From an uncultured Saprospiraceae bacterium (GTDB lineage: Bacteria; Bacteroidota; Bacteroidia; Chitinophagales; Saprospiraceae), in contig CALFYH010000449.1 of assembly GCA_937952155.1 (NCBI GenBank), forward strand, positions 1-54,435: a stretch of 54,435 nucleotides of DNA, written 5' to 3'. This document shows, in pieces, positions 33,318 through 42,979 of this stretch. Position numbers and translations under genes: made by a program. Under the pieces are notes generated by a model, which was not told the DNA's origin, made no database searches, and was given only the letters and a program-made list of their open reading frames with translations. How positions within the stretch are numbered: position 1 is the stretch's first letter; the number at the start of each line of letters is the position of its first letter.

Positions 33318-33320
33318 CAT

Positions 33321-33839
33321 ATGTCAAGCAGCCATCATAATCTTTCCCAAAGTCCAAGTGACACAATCCCACATTTGCAAAAAGCAAAAGTAGGCATCGT
33401 AGTCGCTACATGGAATCAAGAAATAACTTTTGCCATGCGTGATGCGTGCATAGAAACACTTATAAATCATGGTCTCAATACAGATGATTTGATAGTAGTT
33501 GATGTACCTGGTGCATTTGAATTGCCTTTAGGCGCAAAAATCCTATTGTCAAATCAAAAAATGGATGCTGTTATCTGTATTGGCTGTGTGATCAAAGGCG
33601 AGACCAAACACGACGAATATATCAGCAATGCTGTTGCAACTGGTATCATGGCATTGAGTGTAAGTTCTGGAAAACCTATTATCTTTGGCGTATTGACACC
33701 AAATGACCAACAACAGGCACTGGATCGTGCAGGTGGAAAATACGGCAACAAAGGAGTAGAAGCTGCCAACACTGCATTGAAAATGATTCATTTGTCGAGA
33801 TCTGTTCAAGAAATGGATAAAAAGAAAATAGGATTTTAA
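33321..33839 (+). CDS. ribH: 6,7-dimethyl-8-ribityllumazine synthase
   Basis: 172 residues, normal length. The enzyme condenses the ribityl-pyrimidine intermediate with 3,4-dihydroxybutanone phosphate in the penultimate step of riboflavin synthesis and usually assembles into a pentamer or capsid. Visible motifs are VVATWNQEI, VDVPGAFELPLGAK, CIGCVIKGETKHDEYI (with the proton-transfer His) and FGVLTPNDQQQALDRAGG. It is followed after 12 bases by the metallo-hydrolase gene, probably in one transcript. It begins right after a terminator, which suggests regulated read-through. Confidence 0.96.
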   Translation: MSSSHHNLSQSPSDTIPHLQKAKVGIVVATWNQEITFAMRDACIETLINHGLNTDDLIVVDVPGAFELPLGAKILLSNQKMDAVICIGCVIKGETKHDEYISNAVATGIMALSVSSGKPIIFGVLTPNDQQQALDRAGGKYGNKGVEAANTALKMIHLSRSVQEMDKKKIGF

Positions 33840-33851
33840 AATATTGAACAC

Positions 33852-34703
33852 ATGAAGTTACATATATTAGAAACAGGAAAATTTAAATTGGATGGCGGTG
33901 CGATGTTTGGTGTAGTACCCAAAAGAATGTGGCAAAAAATGCATCCAGCTGATGATGATAATTTGTGTACTTGGCAGATGCGCTGTTTGTTGGCAGAAGA
34001 CGGAAACCGAAAAATATTGATCGACACTGGTGTAGGCACAAAGCAAGATGACCGGTTTCGATCCCATTTTTATCCACATGACGATATTGATTTTACTCAA
34101 TCGTTGGCTCAAATCGGGTTAACTACAGAAGATATTACGGATGTGTTTTTGACACATTTTCATTTTGACCATGTTGGAGGTGCGCTAAAACGTGATGCAA
34201 AAGGCGCTATCGTTCCAGTATTTCCAAATGCCACTTATTGGTCCAATGAAGTGCATTATAACTGGGCACTAAATCCAAATGCAAGAGAAGCTGCTTCCTT
34301 TTTGAAAGAAAATTTTGTACCAATGCGTGAACAAGGTATATTGCAAATGATCGATATTCAAGAAGGAATAAAATTTTCAGACAATATCAGCCTGAGTTTT
34401 GTATACGGCCACACAGAAGCTATGATGTTACCTTACATATCGCTTCCTTCAGGCAATACACTTATTTATTGTGCGGATTTAATTCCTTCGCATCATCACA
34501 TACAAATGCCCTATGTAATGGCTTATGATCTAAGACCATTAGAGACCATGAGAGAAAAGAAAGCTCTACATGATGTGGCCACTGACGGCAAACATTTCTT
34601 ATTCTTTGAGCATGATCTGGATGTAGCTTGTGGTTATCTAACAAAGAATGAAAACGGTAGAGTTGTATTCGGTGGTGAAGTAAATATCGCTGATATCATT
34701 TAA
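33852..34703 (+). CDS. Metallo-beta-lactamase-fold hydrolase (lactonase-like)
   Basis: 283 residues with the zinc motif HFHFDH at residues 102-107 (THFHFDHVGG), an upstream ILIDTGVG strand, a later His in VYGHTEAM, and Asp in LIYCADLIPS, and a C-terminal His in FFEHD. This is the pattern of quorum-quenching-lactonase-like and related hydrolases; the substrate is unknown. There is no signal peptide, so it acts in the cytoplasm. It lies 12 bases downstream of ribH. Confidence 0.9.
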   Translation: MKLHILETGKFKLDGGAMFGVVPKRMWQKMHPADDDNLCTWQMRCLLAEDGNRKILIDTGVGTKQDDRFRSHFYPHDDIDFTQSLAQIGLTTEDITDVFLTHFHFDHVGGALKRDAKGAIVPVFPNATYWSNEVHYNWALNPNAREAASFLKENFVPMREQGILQMIDIQEGIKFSDNISLSFVYGHTEAMMLPYISLPSGNTLIYCADLIPSHHHIQMPYVMAYDLRPLETMREKKALHDVATDGKHFLFFEHDLDVACGYLTKNENGRVVFGGEVNIADII

Positions 34704-34738
34704 ACCTTCACTTTCCTAAAATCACTTAAAAAGTCCGT

Positions 34739-34780
34739 AAAAAAAAACAAACCCGACAAGATGAACATCCGTCGGGTTTG
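34739..34780 (-). terminator. Terminator of the DUF937-OmpA gene
   Basis: AAACCCGAC (34749-34757) and GTCGGGTTT (34771-34779) pair over nine bases. On the minus strand the stem is followed by a T run (plus A run at 34739-34747), so it ends the gene at 34845. The metallo-hydrolase on the other strand may also use the stem. Confidence 0.85.
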
Positions 34781-34844
34781 AAATATTTTGTAACTAAAGG
34801 AAGTTACTTTATCTAAAATCTATTAACCTAGTCTAGGTTGTCAA

Positions 34845-36095
34845 TTACTTTTCAGTAACTCTAACAGAGATTCTTCTGTTTTGCTGACGACCTTCTTCAG
34901 TATTGTTGTCTCCTACAGGGAATTTATCACCATAACCTTCAGGTGCTAATCTTCCTTTTTCAACTCCTAATTTTTCCAACTCAGCCACTACATTAAATGC
35001 ACGGTCAGTTGATAGTTTAAGGTTTGACTTAGGATCTCCAACATTGTCTGTATATCCACCAACTTTAAGTTTAACCTTAGGGAAAGCCTTAAGAATTTCA
35101 GCAATATTCTTTAATTGTTCTTGGCTTGATGGCTGTAAAGTTGCTTTACCAGTGTCAAAAAGAAGTCTGTCGAAATTGAACCATGCTGCAGGGTCATTTT
35201 TATCTAAAACTGGACCAGCAGCTTCGATTGCAGTAACCAATTTGCTTTCGATACCATCTTTCGTAGCTCCAACTAATTCAAAACCAGATGAAAGTTTGTA
35301 AGAGAACAATTTGTCCATAGCTGCACCCAAAGAGTCAGCTGCTGCACCTGCTGCATCTACTGCTTTGATTGCTGTAGAATCTACTGCTTCGATTGCATCT
35401 GTAGTAGCTTCAACTGCTTTGTTACCACATCCTTTTGTTGATAACCAATAAAGTACTGCTGCTGCAAGAAGCAAAGGTAATAACCATTTCATCCAGTTAT
35501 TTCCACCACCAGTAGAACTAGTAGATGTGTTGATGTTTGCATTAACTTTTGGCGCACCTCCGAAGTCAGCAAAATTCATTACAGAACTCAATCCTGCTGG
35601 AAGAGCTGCTGCTACATGGCTTTTTTGTCCCATGATCAAATCAGTAAAGAAAGAAAGTCCTTTACCTTTAATTTGTTTTCCGATGATACCCATCAAGAAA
35701 GGAGCTGCAAGTTTTAGTAATGAAGAAGATGATCCGCTTTTCAACCCGCTAAGACTTGAAATTACATCTATGATTCCATTTGACTTATTTCCCAATAATG
35801 CATCTACAATGCCGCCACCTGAATTCAAAAGACCATTTACACTGCTTGCTCCGCCACCGAATAAACCAGCGATATTACCAAGATTATCTAAATCTAACTT
35901 CCCGATCATATCCATAATCCCAGTTGCACCAGTTGGTGTTGAAGATTTTTGGATTACTGATCCTAATAATGCAGGCATGATTCCACCTAAAGCTGAAGTA
36001 ATTGAAGACTCAGATTCTCCTAGGAAACTGCTAGCTTGTTTTGCAAGTTGACCTGTAACCTGATCTTTCACTAAGTCTAATAAGTTGATTGACAT
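34845..36095 (-). CDS. DUF937 and OmpA-domain protein
   Basis: 416 residues from ATG at 36095 (MSINLLDLVKDQVTGQLAKQ). Residues 1-170 are a DUF937-type helical domain rich in Gly/Ser (LGGIMPALLGSVIQKSS). A membrane helix near 205-220 (WLLPLLLAAAVLYWLSTKG) separates it from an Ala-rich linker and a C-terminal OmpA peptidoglycan-binding domain (about 305-416: FDTGKATLQPSSQEQLKNIA, GYTDNVGDPKSNLKLSTDRA, RRISVRV). The upstream 27-codon extension is rejected because DUF937 proteins start like MSINLL. It probably ties a cytoplasmic domain to the cell wall. Function is unknown. Confidence 0.85.
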   Translation of the reverse strand: MSINLLDLVKDQVTGQLAKQASSFLGESESSITSALGGIMPALLGSVIQKSSTPTGATGIMDMIGKLDLDNLGNIAGLFGGGASSVNGLLNSGGGIVDALLGNKSNGIIDVISSLSGLKSGSSSSLLKLAAPFLMGIIGKQIKGKGLSFFTDLIMGQKSHVAAALPAGLSSVMNFADFGGAPKVNANINTSTSSTGGGNNWMKWLLPLLLAAAVLYWLSTKGCGNKAVEATTDAIEAVDSTAIKAVDAAGAAADSLGAAMDKLFSYKLSSGFELVGATKDGIESKLVTAIEAAGPVLDKNDPAAWFNFDRLLFDTGKATLQPSSQEQLKNIAEILKAFPKVKLKVGGYTDNVGDPKSNLKLSTDRAFNVVAELEKLGVEKGRLAPEGYGDKFPVGDNNTEEGRQQNRRISVRVTEK

Positions 36096-36288
36096 TTTTA
36101 AAGAGTTTATTTGATTAAAAAATAATATCTGTCCATATATAAAACAGAATATTTTTTTTGACTTAAAACGTAACAAAAGTCACATAAAATTACTTCATAA
36201 TACTTCAAAAATCTCACAATGTTTTGTTAACAGGAGTAAGGCAAAACATTAGACTGATTATAAGATCATTACATATTAATAAAATTCC

Positions 36289-39200
36289 TTACTTATTAAT
36301 TGTTTTTTCCGCAGCTTCCTTTATTTTTTTCTCAAAATCTACCATTGAGCCAAACTCAGTTCTATAGGCAACTCCAAGACCATATTTTTCTCTAAGACCA
36401 TAGGTAGAAACATCAATATCGTATTTGCCATACAGTCTAACTTTAAGCTTGCGGTCATCTGTGAGTTTAAATTCAAGTGCGAAATCAGGCAAAACTTGAT
36501 TTATCGTAGTACCTTGAAATTGAAATACATAATTTCCACCAATGTCCAATGACAAGCGGTCATTCTTGAAATTTACAATATTTCTAACCGCTATTTCGTC
36601 AGGAATTATTCCCGAAGGTGCAAGACCAAATGTATTATTTCGAACATTGACATCAAAGTCGATACCAGATATAAAACTACCTTCACCGACTACGGAATTT
36701 AATACATTGGTGATATACATTGACAATTGACTAGATAAAAACTCACTCAATGTATTAATGCTGGCAGACTGTATGCCTGACGCTCCAAAAATATCAGCTG
36801 CTCTATTGGACTGAATAAACGAATTGAAGACAATCAATCCTAAGACTTGACCATTCAATTCCTGATCATTTCCCTGTAAAATGCGCAGCTTGCTATCAGC
36901 AAAATTGGCATAGTCTCCTGTTAAATTAGGAAAAGCAAGGCCTAGCTTTATTTCAGGTTTATAAAGACTTCCGCCCAATTTCAGAATAACATCTACTTCC
37001 GTATTTGACTGAACAGAACTAGTACCTGTTTGAATATATTCAGAAATAAATGGTTCAATTGAAGTACGCGTACTATATTTTGTAGTGATATCCAAGGTTG
37101 CATTTACTGGATCTCCAGTCCAAACAATGCGTCCACCACGATCTACAATAAAAGGCTTGGCTACAGGTACAAGCGGTGCAGTAAAGAGATACTGACCTGT
37201 TTCGATTTCATAATCACCAAAAATCTCAAAATCCCCACGACGAGTTATATTAATTTTGAGATTACCTCTTCCCCTACCCTTTATGATATCACCCTTATTT
37301 TCGTCAAAAATCAAACTTACTTCAGCATCAGGTGTAATAATCATTGTCATTTCGATATCAATACCACCTACACTATAATTTTTTACAATTTGGGGCTTAT
37401 TCTCCTTTTTGCTGATAAATCTGATAAAACTCTGATCTATCGATGTCTGACTATTATTGACAGGAATAAATAACTTAGTGCCTGTCCCAGTTACTGCGGT
37501 AATTTTCATATCGACATTGTCAAAGGAACCATTAAACTCGGCAGTAAGTTGGCCAATGCCATAACCATAATAATCAGGATTGTCTGCTTTAGTAGTATTA
37601 AGTCCTACTATATTATTGCCTGTCAAGACAGCGTTGACACCAAAATTTGCAAATAGGTCATGAGTTAAACCACCACGAATAGTACCTTTATTGCCATGTA
37701 TATCGGTAATAATGTCACCATCTAGATTTATTTCTTTATTGGTCAATTTCAGTTTTTGATTATCGAAAAAGTAAGTAGCGCCTGTATATTTAATGGTAGT
37801 TTTACCTCTATTAATGGTTCCTGTTCCATCAATAACCAAATCGCTTGTTTTGCCGCCGAAAGTAATATCTGCATTTATAAACCCTTTAGTATCTTTGATC
37901 CCATCTTTGAGCAAATATTCAATGATTTCCATTGGAGCCTCACGCAATTTGATACGGGAATCAATGACTTTATTGTCGGGATCATAACTTCCGTTCACCG
38001 CTAAAAAATCGCCTATAGAAATATTTGCTTTATATGGAGCTTTGAATTTTTTTGTAAGATCAATGAATACAGCACCATATTTATCATTATTTATTGTAAA
38101 TTCAGGAATATTTATATATCCAGAAACTTCTTTCTCTTGCGAAAATACGTCTTTGACTTTGGCAGAAATATTGGTAATTCCACCGAAATTCATTTTGTCA
38201 TATTTAATAATGCCATTAAGCAAATCAAGATCAAAATTCTCAATGTCAAGGCTCAATCCTTTATTATTATTAACATCATTAAACTCTACTGATCTATATC
38301 CATCAGAAAGCACCATATTCTCAAAATTGAGGTAATTAGTACCAAAGATTATATTGTTTTTGGGATTTATATTCCACTTGGTGCCCAACATGACTAGAAG
38401 ATTTTCAGCCAATGTAAGGTGATATCCTTTTTCATGTGGGATCAGACGTCCTCTGATATCGAAGTTTTCTAAAGAATCAACAAGCTTTTCGGTTGTAAAC
38501 TCAAAATTTACAGTGTCTGATATTATACTAGTCTGTAAAAATATTGGATTGAACTGGCGATTGAGCGCATATGTCGAATCAATATGCAAGGTGATGTGAC
38601 CTGATTTTTTATCGGATGTAGCAACTAATTGAAGATTTAACAACGAATCATTCTTAATTCTTAAAAACGGCAAATCTGATGCAACTGAAAATTCATTTTT
38701 ATAAGTGTCAAGTTTACCTTTTATACTTAAACTTCTAAAGAAACTTTGGTGCAATCCTGCAAGTGACAAAAAGTTGCTACTTTTAACCAAGTTGATATTA
38801 AAATCAAACTTTTGTTCGCCAATAAACTTCGATACATCTGCTTCCCAAGACTTAGTAACTTGTGGATTATTGGTATATATAACTTTTTTGATAGATCTGA
38901 CCAAATTCGGAAGGTCATAATTGCCTTTTAAAACGATATTTCCCAAGTCACTTGCTACGCGAATTTCTTTCTCTCCTGTAACCAACATCTTTGAAATAAT
39001 GCCAATACTATCCATTCTATAAGTAGAATCTTTAACTAGCATATTCAGGTTTTGAATGTTTACATCACCAGTAAAATCATTAATATTTGTACCAGAAAGA
39101 TTGATATCCATATCAGCCTTAAATGCCATAGGTGATGATGATAGATTGAGAGCTTTGAGATCGATTTGGGTAATCTTTGATTTAAAATTTAGAAAGGTCT

Positions 39201-41076
39201 GCTTGTTGATATACTCAAAAGTACCGTCAAAGAACAAATTCAAATTCGGGTCATCAACTTTAAAGAAACCTTTGAAGGCATTTTTGTCAATTTCTCCATC
39301 AAGTATGAGGTCTTTATATTGATAATTTTTAAAATAAAGTGATTTTATCGTTGCATCAAGGTCTGCTTTTACAGTATTGAGAGTCAATCCTCGACCTTCG
39401 GCGACCTGAGATTTGAAATTTACCAGACCAAAGTCATTATTGTCACTCCATTTACCTAAATTAAAATTATATAAATTTAGTGTTCCTGAATAATTGGCAT
39501 TATTACTTCCTTCTGTGATGTCAAGCCGCATGTCCATCTCTGCCACTCCAAGGTCAGATTGCAACTTTCCGTATGCAACAAAATCTTCTAAATATCCATC
39601 AAATCTACCAGTAAAGTTTATAGATCCAAGCTTATTAAAATTGGCTGGAGGATTGAATGATGGTAAGATCATCTTTATTTTTCGCATGCTTGTATTAAAT
39701 CGGTCAAGCTTGATATTGAGTACCGTATTATCTGCATCCAGCAATTCCCGTGTATTGAATGAGCCTGCCAACCTCAACTTATCACCAAATTTAATATCTA
39801 CTTCTCTTCCACCGATATTATTGATTTTACCAAAATATTTACCATTGAGATAAATGGTCTCGTGGATATTATTTTTTACAAATCCAACAGCGCTTAGACT
39901 TTTTACAAAATGGACAAGATCTTCTACATAGACTACAGTATTCTTCAGGGTGGCATTAATTACAACATTGCGCGTGAAATCTTTGAATGCAGAAAAATCA
40001 GCATAACTAAATTTCAAATTATCCTTAATGACCGTTTTTCCGATTTCAATACTGAATGATTTTAACTCTGCTGCATTTGAATTGACCTGAATAGTGTCTG
40101 CACTGATATTTGATATTGTAAAGCCAGTATTGTCAGTCGCATTGAGCGTTTCTAATTTACCAAAAAATTCTGTTCCATTTTTAAAACTTCCTTCTCGCAA
40201 ATATAGATTTATTTTGTCAAAATAAAAGTTATTGTAGTCAAGGTATTCTTTGTATTTGGCTTCAGTGACCAATAATTCATTTGATTTACTAAAGTAACCA
40301 TCTTTTACAATTAATTCTTTAACTGTAAATTCTGGCAAAGCAACAATATCTTGCTTTTGGTCAATTGTTGGGATTGCAAGTTCATCTGTAGAAGTGCAAT
40401 CATACTTGAATATTCGATTATAATATGTTGGCCTATCAAAAACGATTTCATTAATATCAAAAACCATACAATCAAGGTCTATAACGTTGATATCAATCGT
40501 CCCACCAGCCAATTTAATTTCATTCATTACACCTTTATTATCATTGGTGATCAGAATGTGTATGTCTGACAAATCGATTTCTTTAACATCAAGAATTAAT
40601 GGACTCCCTTCTTTATTATTGCTTGATTTTTTGATCAATTTATTGAGAAATCGTTTCAAATTAGATACAGACTCACCTTCATCGGTTTTAATATTCAACA
40701 TGAGTCCTTTTAAACCGAGGTACTTAAATGATAACTCATTTGTAAACAGAAAAAACAGATTTTTTTGAAGTGAAATATTTAATGCGGTAACATGGATTAT
40801 TGTATCATGCTCACTTTCGATAATGTTGAAGTTTTGTAAAATTATCCCACTAAATGGATTTATATCAATTCTTTCAGCAGTCACTTCGGTATTGGTAACT
40901 TTCGAAATATATTTTGTAAGTTCTGAAGTAAGGTAGGTTTGCACAATAGGAAGACGCAACAAGACTATAAATAGCACTAATAATGCTACAAATGCCCTTA
41001 AAAATCTCCTCAACCATTTACCCCATGGTAGCTGAGATTTACTATCTTCCTTTTCGTTGTGTTCTGACGATGACAA
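36289..41076 (-). CDS. tamB: TamB-like translocation and assembly module / AsmA-type lipid transporter
   Basis: 1595 residues, in the family's usual range. An N-terminal membrane helix (about 24-44: WLRRFLRAFVALLVLFIVLL) is followed by a very long beta-taco repeat region with alternating hydrophobic residues, and the C-terminal TamB (DUF490) domain (GRGNLKINITRRGDFEIFG, DATLDITTKYSTR-like, LGGSLYKPEIKLGLAFPN, LGLIVFNSF). Such proteins bridge inner and outer membrane and move lipids or assist outer-membrane protein assembly. No BamA-type TamA lies adjacent. A strong promoter precedes it. Confidence 0.93.
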   Translation of the reverse strand: MSSSEHNEKEDSKSQLPWGKWLRRFLRAFVALLVLFIVLLRLPIVQTYLTSELTKYISKVTNTEVTAERIDINPFSGIILQNFNIIESEHDTIIHVTALNISLQKNLFFLFTNELSFKYLGLKGLMLNIKTDEGESVSNLKRFLNKLIKKSSNNKEGSPLILDVKEIDLSDIHILITNDNKGVMNEIKLAGGTIDINVIDLDCMVFDINEIVFDRPTYYNRIFKYDCTSTDELAIPTIDQKQDIVALPEFTVKELIVKDGYFSKSNELLVTEAKYKEYLDYNNFYFDKINLYLREGSFKNGTEFFGKLETLNATDNTGFTISNISADTIQVNSNAAELKSFSIEIGKTVIKDNLKFSYADFSAFKDFTRNVVINATLKNTVVYVEDLVHFVKSLSAVGFVKNNIHETIYLNGKYFGKINNIGGREVDIKFGDKLRLAGSFNTRELLDADNTVLNIKLDRFNTSMRKIKMILPSFNPPANFNKLGSINFTGRFDGYLEDFVAYGKLQSDLGVAEMDMRLDITEGSNNANYSGTLNLYNFNLGKWSDNNDFGLVNFKSQVAEGRGLTLNTVKADLDATIKSLYFKNYQYKDLILDGEIDKNAFKGFFKVDDPNLNLFFDGTFEYINKQTFLNFKSKITQIDLKALNLSSSPMAFKADMDINLSGTNINDFTGDVNIQNLNMLVKDSTYRMDSIGIISKMLVTGEKEIRVASDLGNIVLKGNYDLPNLVRSIKKVIYTNNPQVTKSWEADVSKFIGEQKFDFNINLVKSSNFLSLAGLHQSFFRSLSIKGKLDTYKNEFSVASDLPFLRIKNDSLLNLQLVATSDKKSGHITLHIDSTYALNRQFNPIFLQTSIISDTVNFEFTTEKLVDSLENFDIRGRLIPHEKGYHLTLAENLLVMLGTKWNINPKNNIIFGTNYLNFENMVLSDGYRSVEFNDVNNNKGLSLDIENFDLDLLNGIIKYDKMNFGGITNISAKVKDVFSQEKEVSGYINIPEFTINNDKYGAVFIDLTKKFKAPYKANISIGDFLAVNGSYDPDNKVIDSRIKLREAPMEIIEYLLKDGIKDTKGFINADITFGGKTSDLVIDGTGTINRGKTTIKYTGATYFFDNQKLKLTNKEINLDGDIITDIHGNKGTIRGGLTHDLFANFGVNAVLTGNNIVGLNTTKADNPDYYGYGIGQLTAEFNGSFDNVDMKITAVTGTGTKLFIPVNNSQTSIDQSFIRFISKKENKPQIVKNYSVGGIDIEMTMIITPDAEVSLIFDENKGDIIKGRGRGNLKINITRRGDFEIFGDYEIETGQYLFTAPLVPVAKPFIVDRGGRIVWTGDPVNATLDITTKYSTRTSIEPFISEYIQTGTSSVQSNTEVDVILKLGGSLYKPEIKLGLAFPNLTGDYANFADSKLRILQGNDQELNGQVLGLIVFNSFIQSNRAADIFGASGIQSASINTLSEFLSSQLSMYITNVLNSVVGEGSFISGIDFDVNVRNNTFGLAPSGIIPDEIAVRNIVNFKNDRLSLDIGGNYVFQFQGTTINQVLPDFALEFKLTDDRKLKVRLYGKYDIDVSTYGLREKYGLGVAYRTEFGSMVDFEKKIKEAAEKTINK

Positions 41077-41116
41077 AATCGAAATTTATGGTAAACAAAT
41101 GAAACGTCCAACGTGG

Positions 41117-41124
41117 CAAATATA
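41117..41124 (-). promoter_or_regulatory. -7 promoter box of tamB
   Basis: TATATTTG on the minus strand, 40 bases before the ATG. A -33 TTTG sits 22 bases further upstream. Confidence 0.7.
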
Positions 41125-41378
41125 CCCTATTTTGAAATATGTTTAACAAATGATTAAGAGCAATGCCATCTAATCATGAAAATATACTTAAAAAAAACAT
41201 ACAACAAGGCTCTTCATCTTAGTCTTTTACACGGTTAAAATCTATATTAAAGGTATGACTTTGCTTAATCCTTTATTGCTTTCAAAATTCAAAAGTTAAA
41301 CATATTATATTTGTGTTAATTACTTGTTAATCGAAGGTATATACAAATCAATACTCTTGTTGTTTACATTTATAGCTA

Positions 41379-41386
41379 TATTTTTG
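41379..41386 (+). promoter_or_regulatory. -7 promoter box of the DUF1573 gene
   Basis: TATTTTTG fits TAnnTTTG, 51 bases before the ATG. TTG repeats at 41357-41362 can act as -33 with a 16 to 19 base spacer. Confidence 0.7.
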
Positions 41387-41437
41387 CAATGTTTTTATCA
41401 AAATCATTTTTTAAACAAACTTAAAAAGTAAAGTATA

Positions 41438-41998
41438 ATGAAAAGGTTTAATTTATTCGCAGTGATAGCACTTGTTACTGTATTTGCTTTTACATCATGT
41501 AAAGAAAAGGCAGAAGGTGATGCTGCTGCAACAACTGACACTGCGGCTGCAACTGCACCAGCTGCTGATCCTAATGCACCTGTAGCTGTAACACCAGGTA
41601 CTGATCCTACTGCCGCTGTAGCACCAGCTACTCCAGTTCCAACTGGCCCAACAACCACTCTTAAGTTTGATCAAGAAACTTATGACTGGGGAAAAGTAAT
41701 GGATGGAGATAAAGTAACTCATGTTTTTAAATTCAAAAACACAGGTAATGAGCCATTAATCATCAGTAACGCTAAAGGTAGCTGTGGTTGTACAGTACCT
41801 GAATGGCCAAAAGATGCAATTGCTCCTGGTAAATCAGGTGAGATCAAAGTTGTTTTTGACTCTAAAGGTAAAGGTGCTGTAGGTGGCAAAGAAGACAGTA
41901 AGAGAGTTACAATTACTGCTAATACTGATCCTGTAGAAACTTACCTTACTATCAAAGGTAAAATAGACAAAAAAGAAGAAGCGCCAGCTGGAAAATAA
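41438..41998 (+). CDS. DUF1573 lipoprotein
   Basis: 186 residues. The lipoprotein signal ends FAFTSCKEK. An Ala/Pro/Thr-rich low-complexity spacer (about 28-70) follows, then a DUF1573 domain (about 73-175): FDQETYDWGKVMDGDKVTHV, FKFKNTGNEPLIISNAKGSC, then GCTVPEWPKDAIAPG and VTITANTDP. The CGC pair is typical. The domain is an immunoglobulin-like fold common in Bacteroidota envelopes, with unknown function. It is followed by a strong terminator and then by the prenyltransferase gene with no room for a promoter. Confidence 0.92.
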   Translation: MKRFNLFAVIALVTVFAFTSCKEKAEGDAAATTDTAAATAPAADPNAPVAVTPGTDPTAAVAPATPVPTGPTTTLKFDQETYDWGKVMDGDKVTHVFKFKNTGNEPLIISNAKGSCGCTVPEWPKDAIAPGKSGEIKVVFDSKGKGAVGGKEDSKRVTITANTDPVETYLTIKGKIDKKEEAPAGK

Positions 41999-42028
41999 TT
42001 AGGTTTGCGCACAACCAATAAACAAAAG

Positions 42029-42058
42029 AGGCTGTTCATTACTGAGCAGCCTTTTTTT
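42029..42058 (+). terminator. Terminator between the DUF1573 gene and ubiA
   Basis: AGGCTGTTCA pairs with TGAGCAGCCT over ten positions (one G-U) around TTAC, followed by seven T. The T run ends 22 bases before the prenyltransferase start. Confidence 0.92.
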
Positions 42059-42080
42059 GTCCTATCAAACGGTACGACCA

Positions 42081-42944
42081 TTGAAAAATTATTTAAGTCT
42101 TATCAAGTTCAGTCACACCATATTTGCAATGCCATTTGCACTTATGGGATTTACGTTGGGATATCTTACATCATCTCCTCCAGACTATATCAAACTTCTA
42201 ATTTTGGTGATCTTGTGTATGGTTTTTGCTAGGAGCGCAGCTATGGCTTTCAATAGATGGCTAGATAGAGACATTGATGCAAAAAATCCAAGGACTGTCA
42301 TTAGAGAGATTCCTGCTGGTACGATTTCTTCAAAAGCTGCTTTAGGATTTGTGGTGGCAAATGTAGCTTTATTTATCGCCACTACATTTTTTATAAATCC
42401 ATTATGTTTCGCCCTTAGTCCATTGGCGCTTATAGTAATATTGGGCTATTCATATACCAAAAGATTTACACCTTTATGCCATTTAGTACTTGGGCTAGGA
42501 TTGGCTTTAGCCCCCGTAGGCGCTTATATTGCCGTTACCGGAATTTTTAATGTACTTCCTATATTATTAGGTGTAGCAGTTTTGTTTTGGGTGGCTGGTT
42601 TTGATATCATATACGCATTACAAGATCAGGATTTTGACAAAGCACATAAACTCAATTCCATTCCTGTAATGTTTGGGACAAACGGGGCATTGAGGATATC
42701 ACAGATTTTTCACTTGATTTCAGCTAGCGCGGTGATAATTGTGACGTTTCTATTGTTCCAATCGTTTCCACAGGTGAGTTGGATTACTCTACTTGGTCTT
42801 ACTACTTTTTTGGGATTGCTTGTTTATCAACATTTCTTGGTATCACCCAAAGATCTTTCAAAGGTAAATCTTGCCTTTTTCACAACTAATGGCATAGCTA
42901 GCTTGATTTTTGGCAGTTTGGTGATGTTGGATTTGTATTTGTGA
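42081..42944 (+). CDS. ubiA: UbiA-family prenyltransferase (4-hydroxybenzoate polyprenyltransferase-like)
   Basis: 287 residues from TTG at 42081, giving MKNYLSLIKFSHTIFAMPFA, the common family start. An upstream TTG at 42057 lies in the terminator's T run and is rejected. Nine hydrophobic helices are expected. The two Asp-rich motifs that bind Mg-prenyl diphosphate are NRWLDRDID (Asp62, 64, 66) and QDQDFD (Asp182, 184, 186). The family attaches a polyprenyl chain to 4-hydroxybenzoate or a related ring. Since most Bacteroidota make menaquinone, the acceptor may instead be the futalosine-pathway or haem-related one; the symbol is by family only. Confidence 0.85.
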   Translation: MKNYLSLIKFSHTIFAMPFALMGFTLGYLTSSPPDYIKLLILVILCMVFARSAAMAFNRWLDRDIDAKNPRTVIREIPAGTISSKAALGFVVANVALFIATTFFINPLCFALSPLALIVILGYSYTKRFTPLCHLVLGLGLALAPVGAYIAVTGIFNVLPILLGVAVLFWVAGFDIIYALQDQDFDKAHKLNSIPVMFGTNGALRISQIFHLISASAVIIVTFLLFQSFPQVSWITLLGLTTFLGLLVYQHFLVSPKDLSKVNLAFFTTNGIASLIFGSLVMLDLYL

Positions 42945-42979
42945 AGAATATATCCAAATTTCTTTATTACAAGTAGAGA

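Larger units (their letters stand above)
41077..41437. other. Divergent intergenic region
   Basis: 361 AT-rich bases between tamB and the DUF1573 gene. It has a promoter for each: TATATTTG (minus, 41117-41124, with a TTTG at plus 41147-41150, 22-base spacer) and TATTTTTG (plus, 41379-41386). No ORF, repeat or hairpin of note was seen between them. Confidence 0.55.

Noticed and set aside
33165..33320. FMN riboswitch (RFN element) before ribH
   Set aside because: The characteristic G-rich RFN core is absent; only terminator and antiterminator-like pairings are seen.
35527..36051. 174-codon frame on the plus strand opposite the DUF937-OmpA gene
   Set aside because: It is fully antisense to a well-supported gene, has a Pro/Ala-rich composition typical of reverse-strand shadows, and lacks a promoter box.
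41404..41658. 84-codon Ala/Gly/Val-rich frame opposite the DUF1573 gene
   Set aside because: The composition is the mirror of the Ala/Pro/Thr-rich linker of the lipoprotein gene, so it is a low-complexity shadow.
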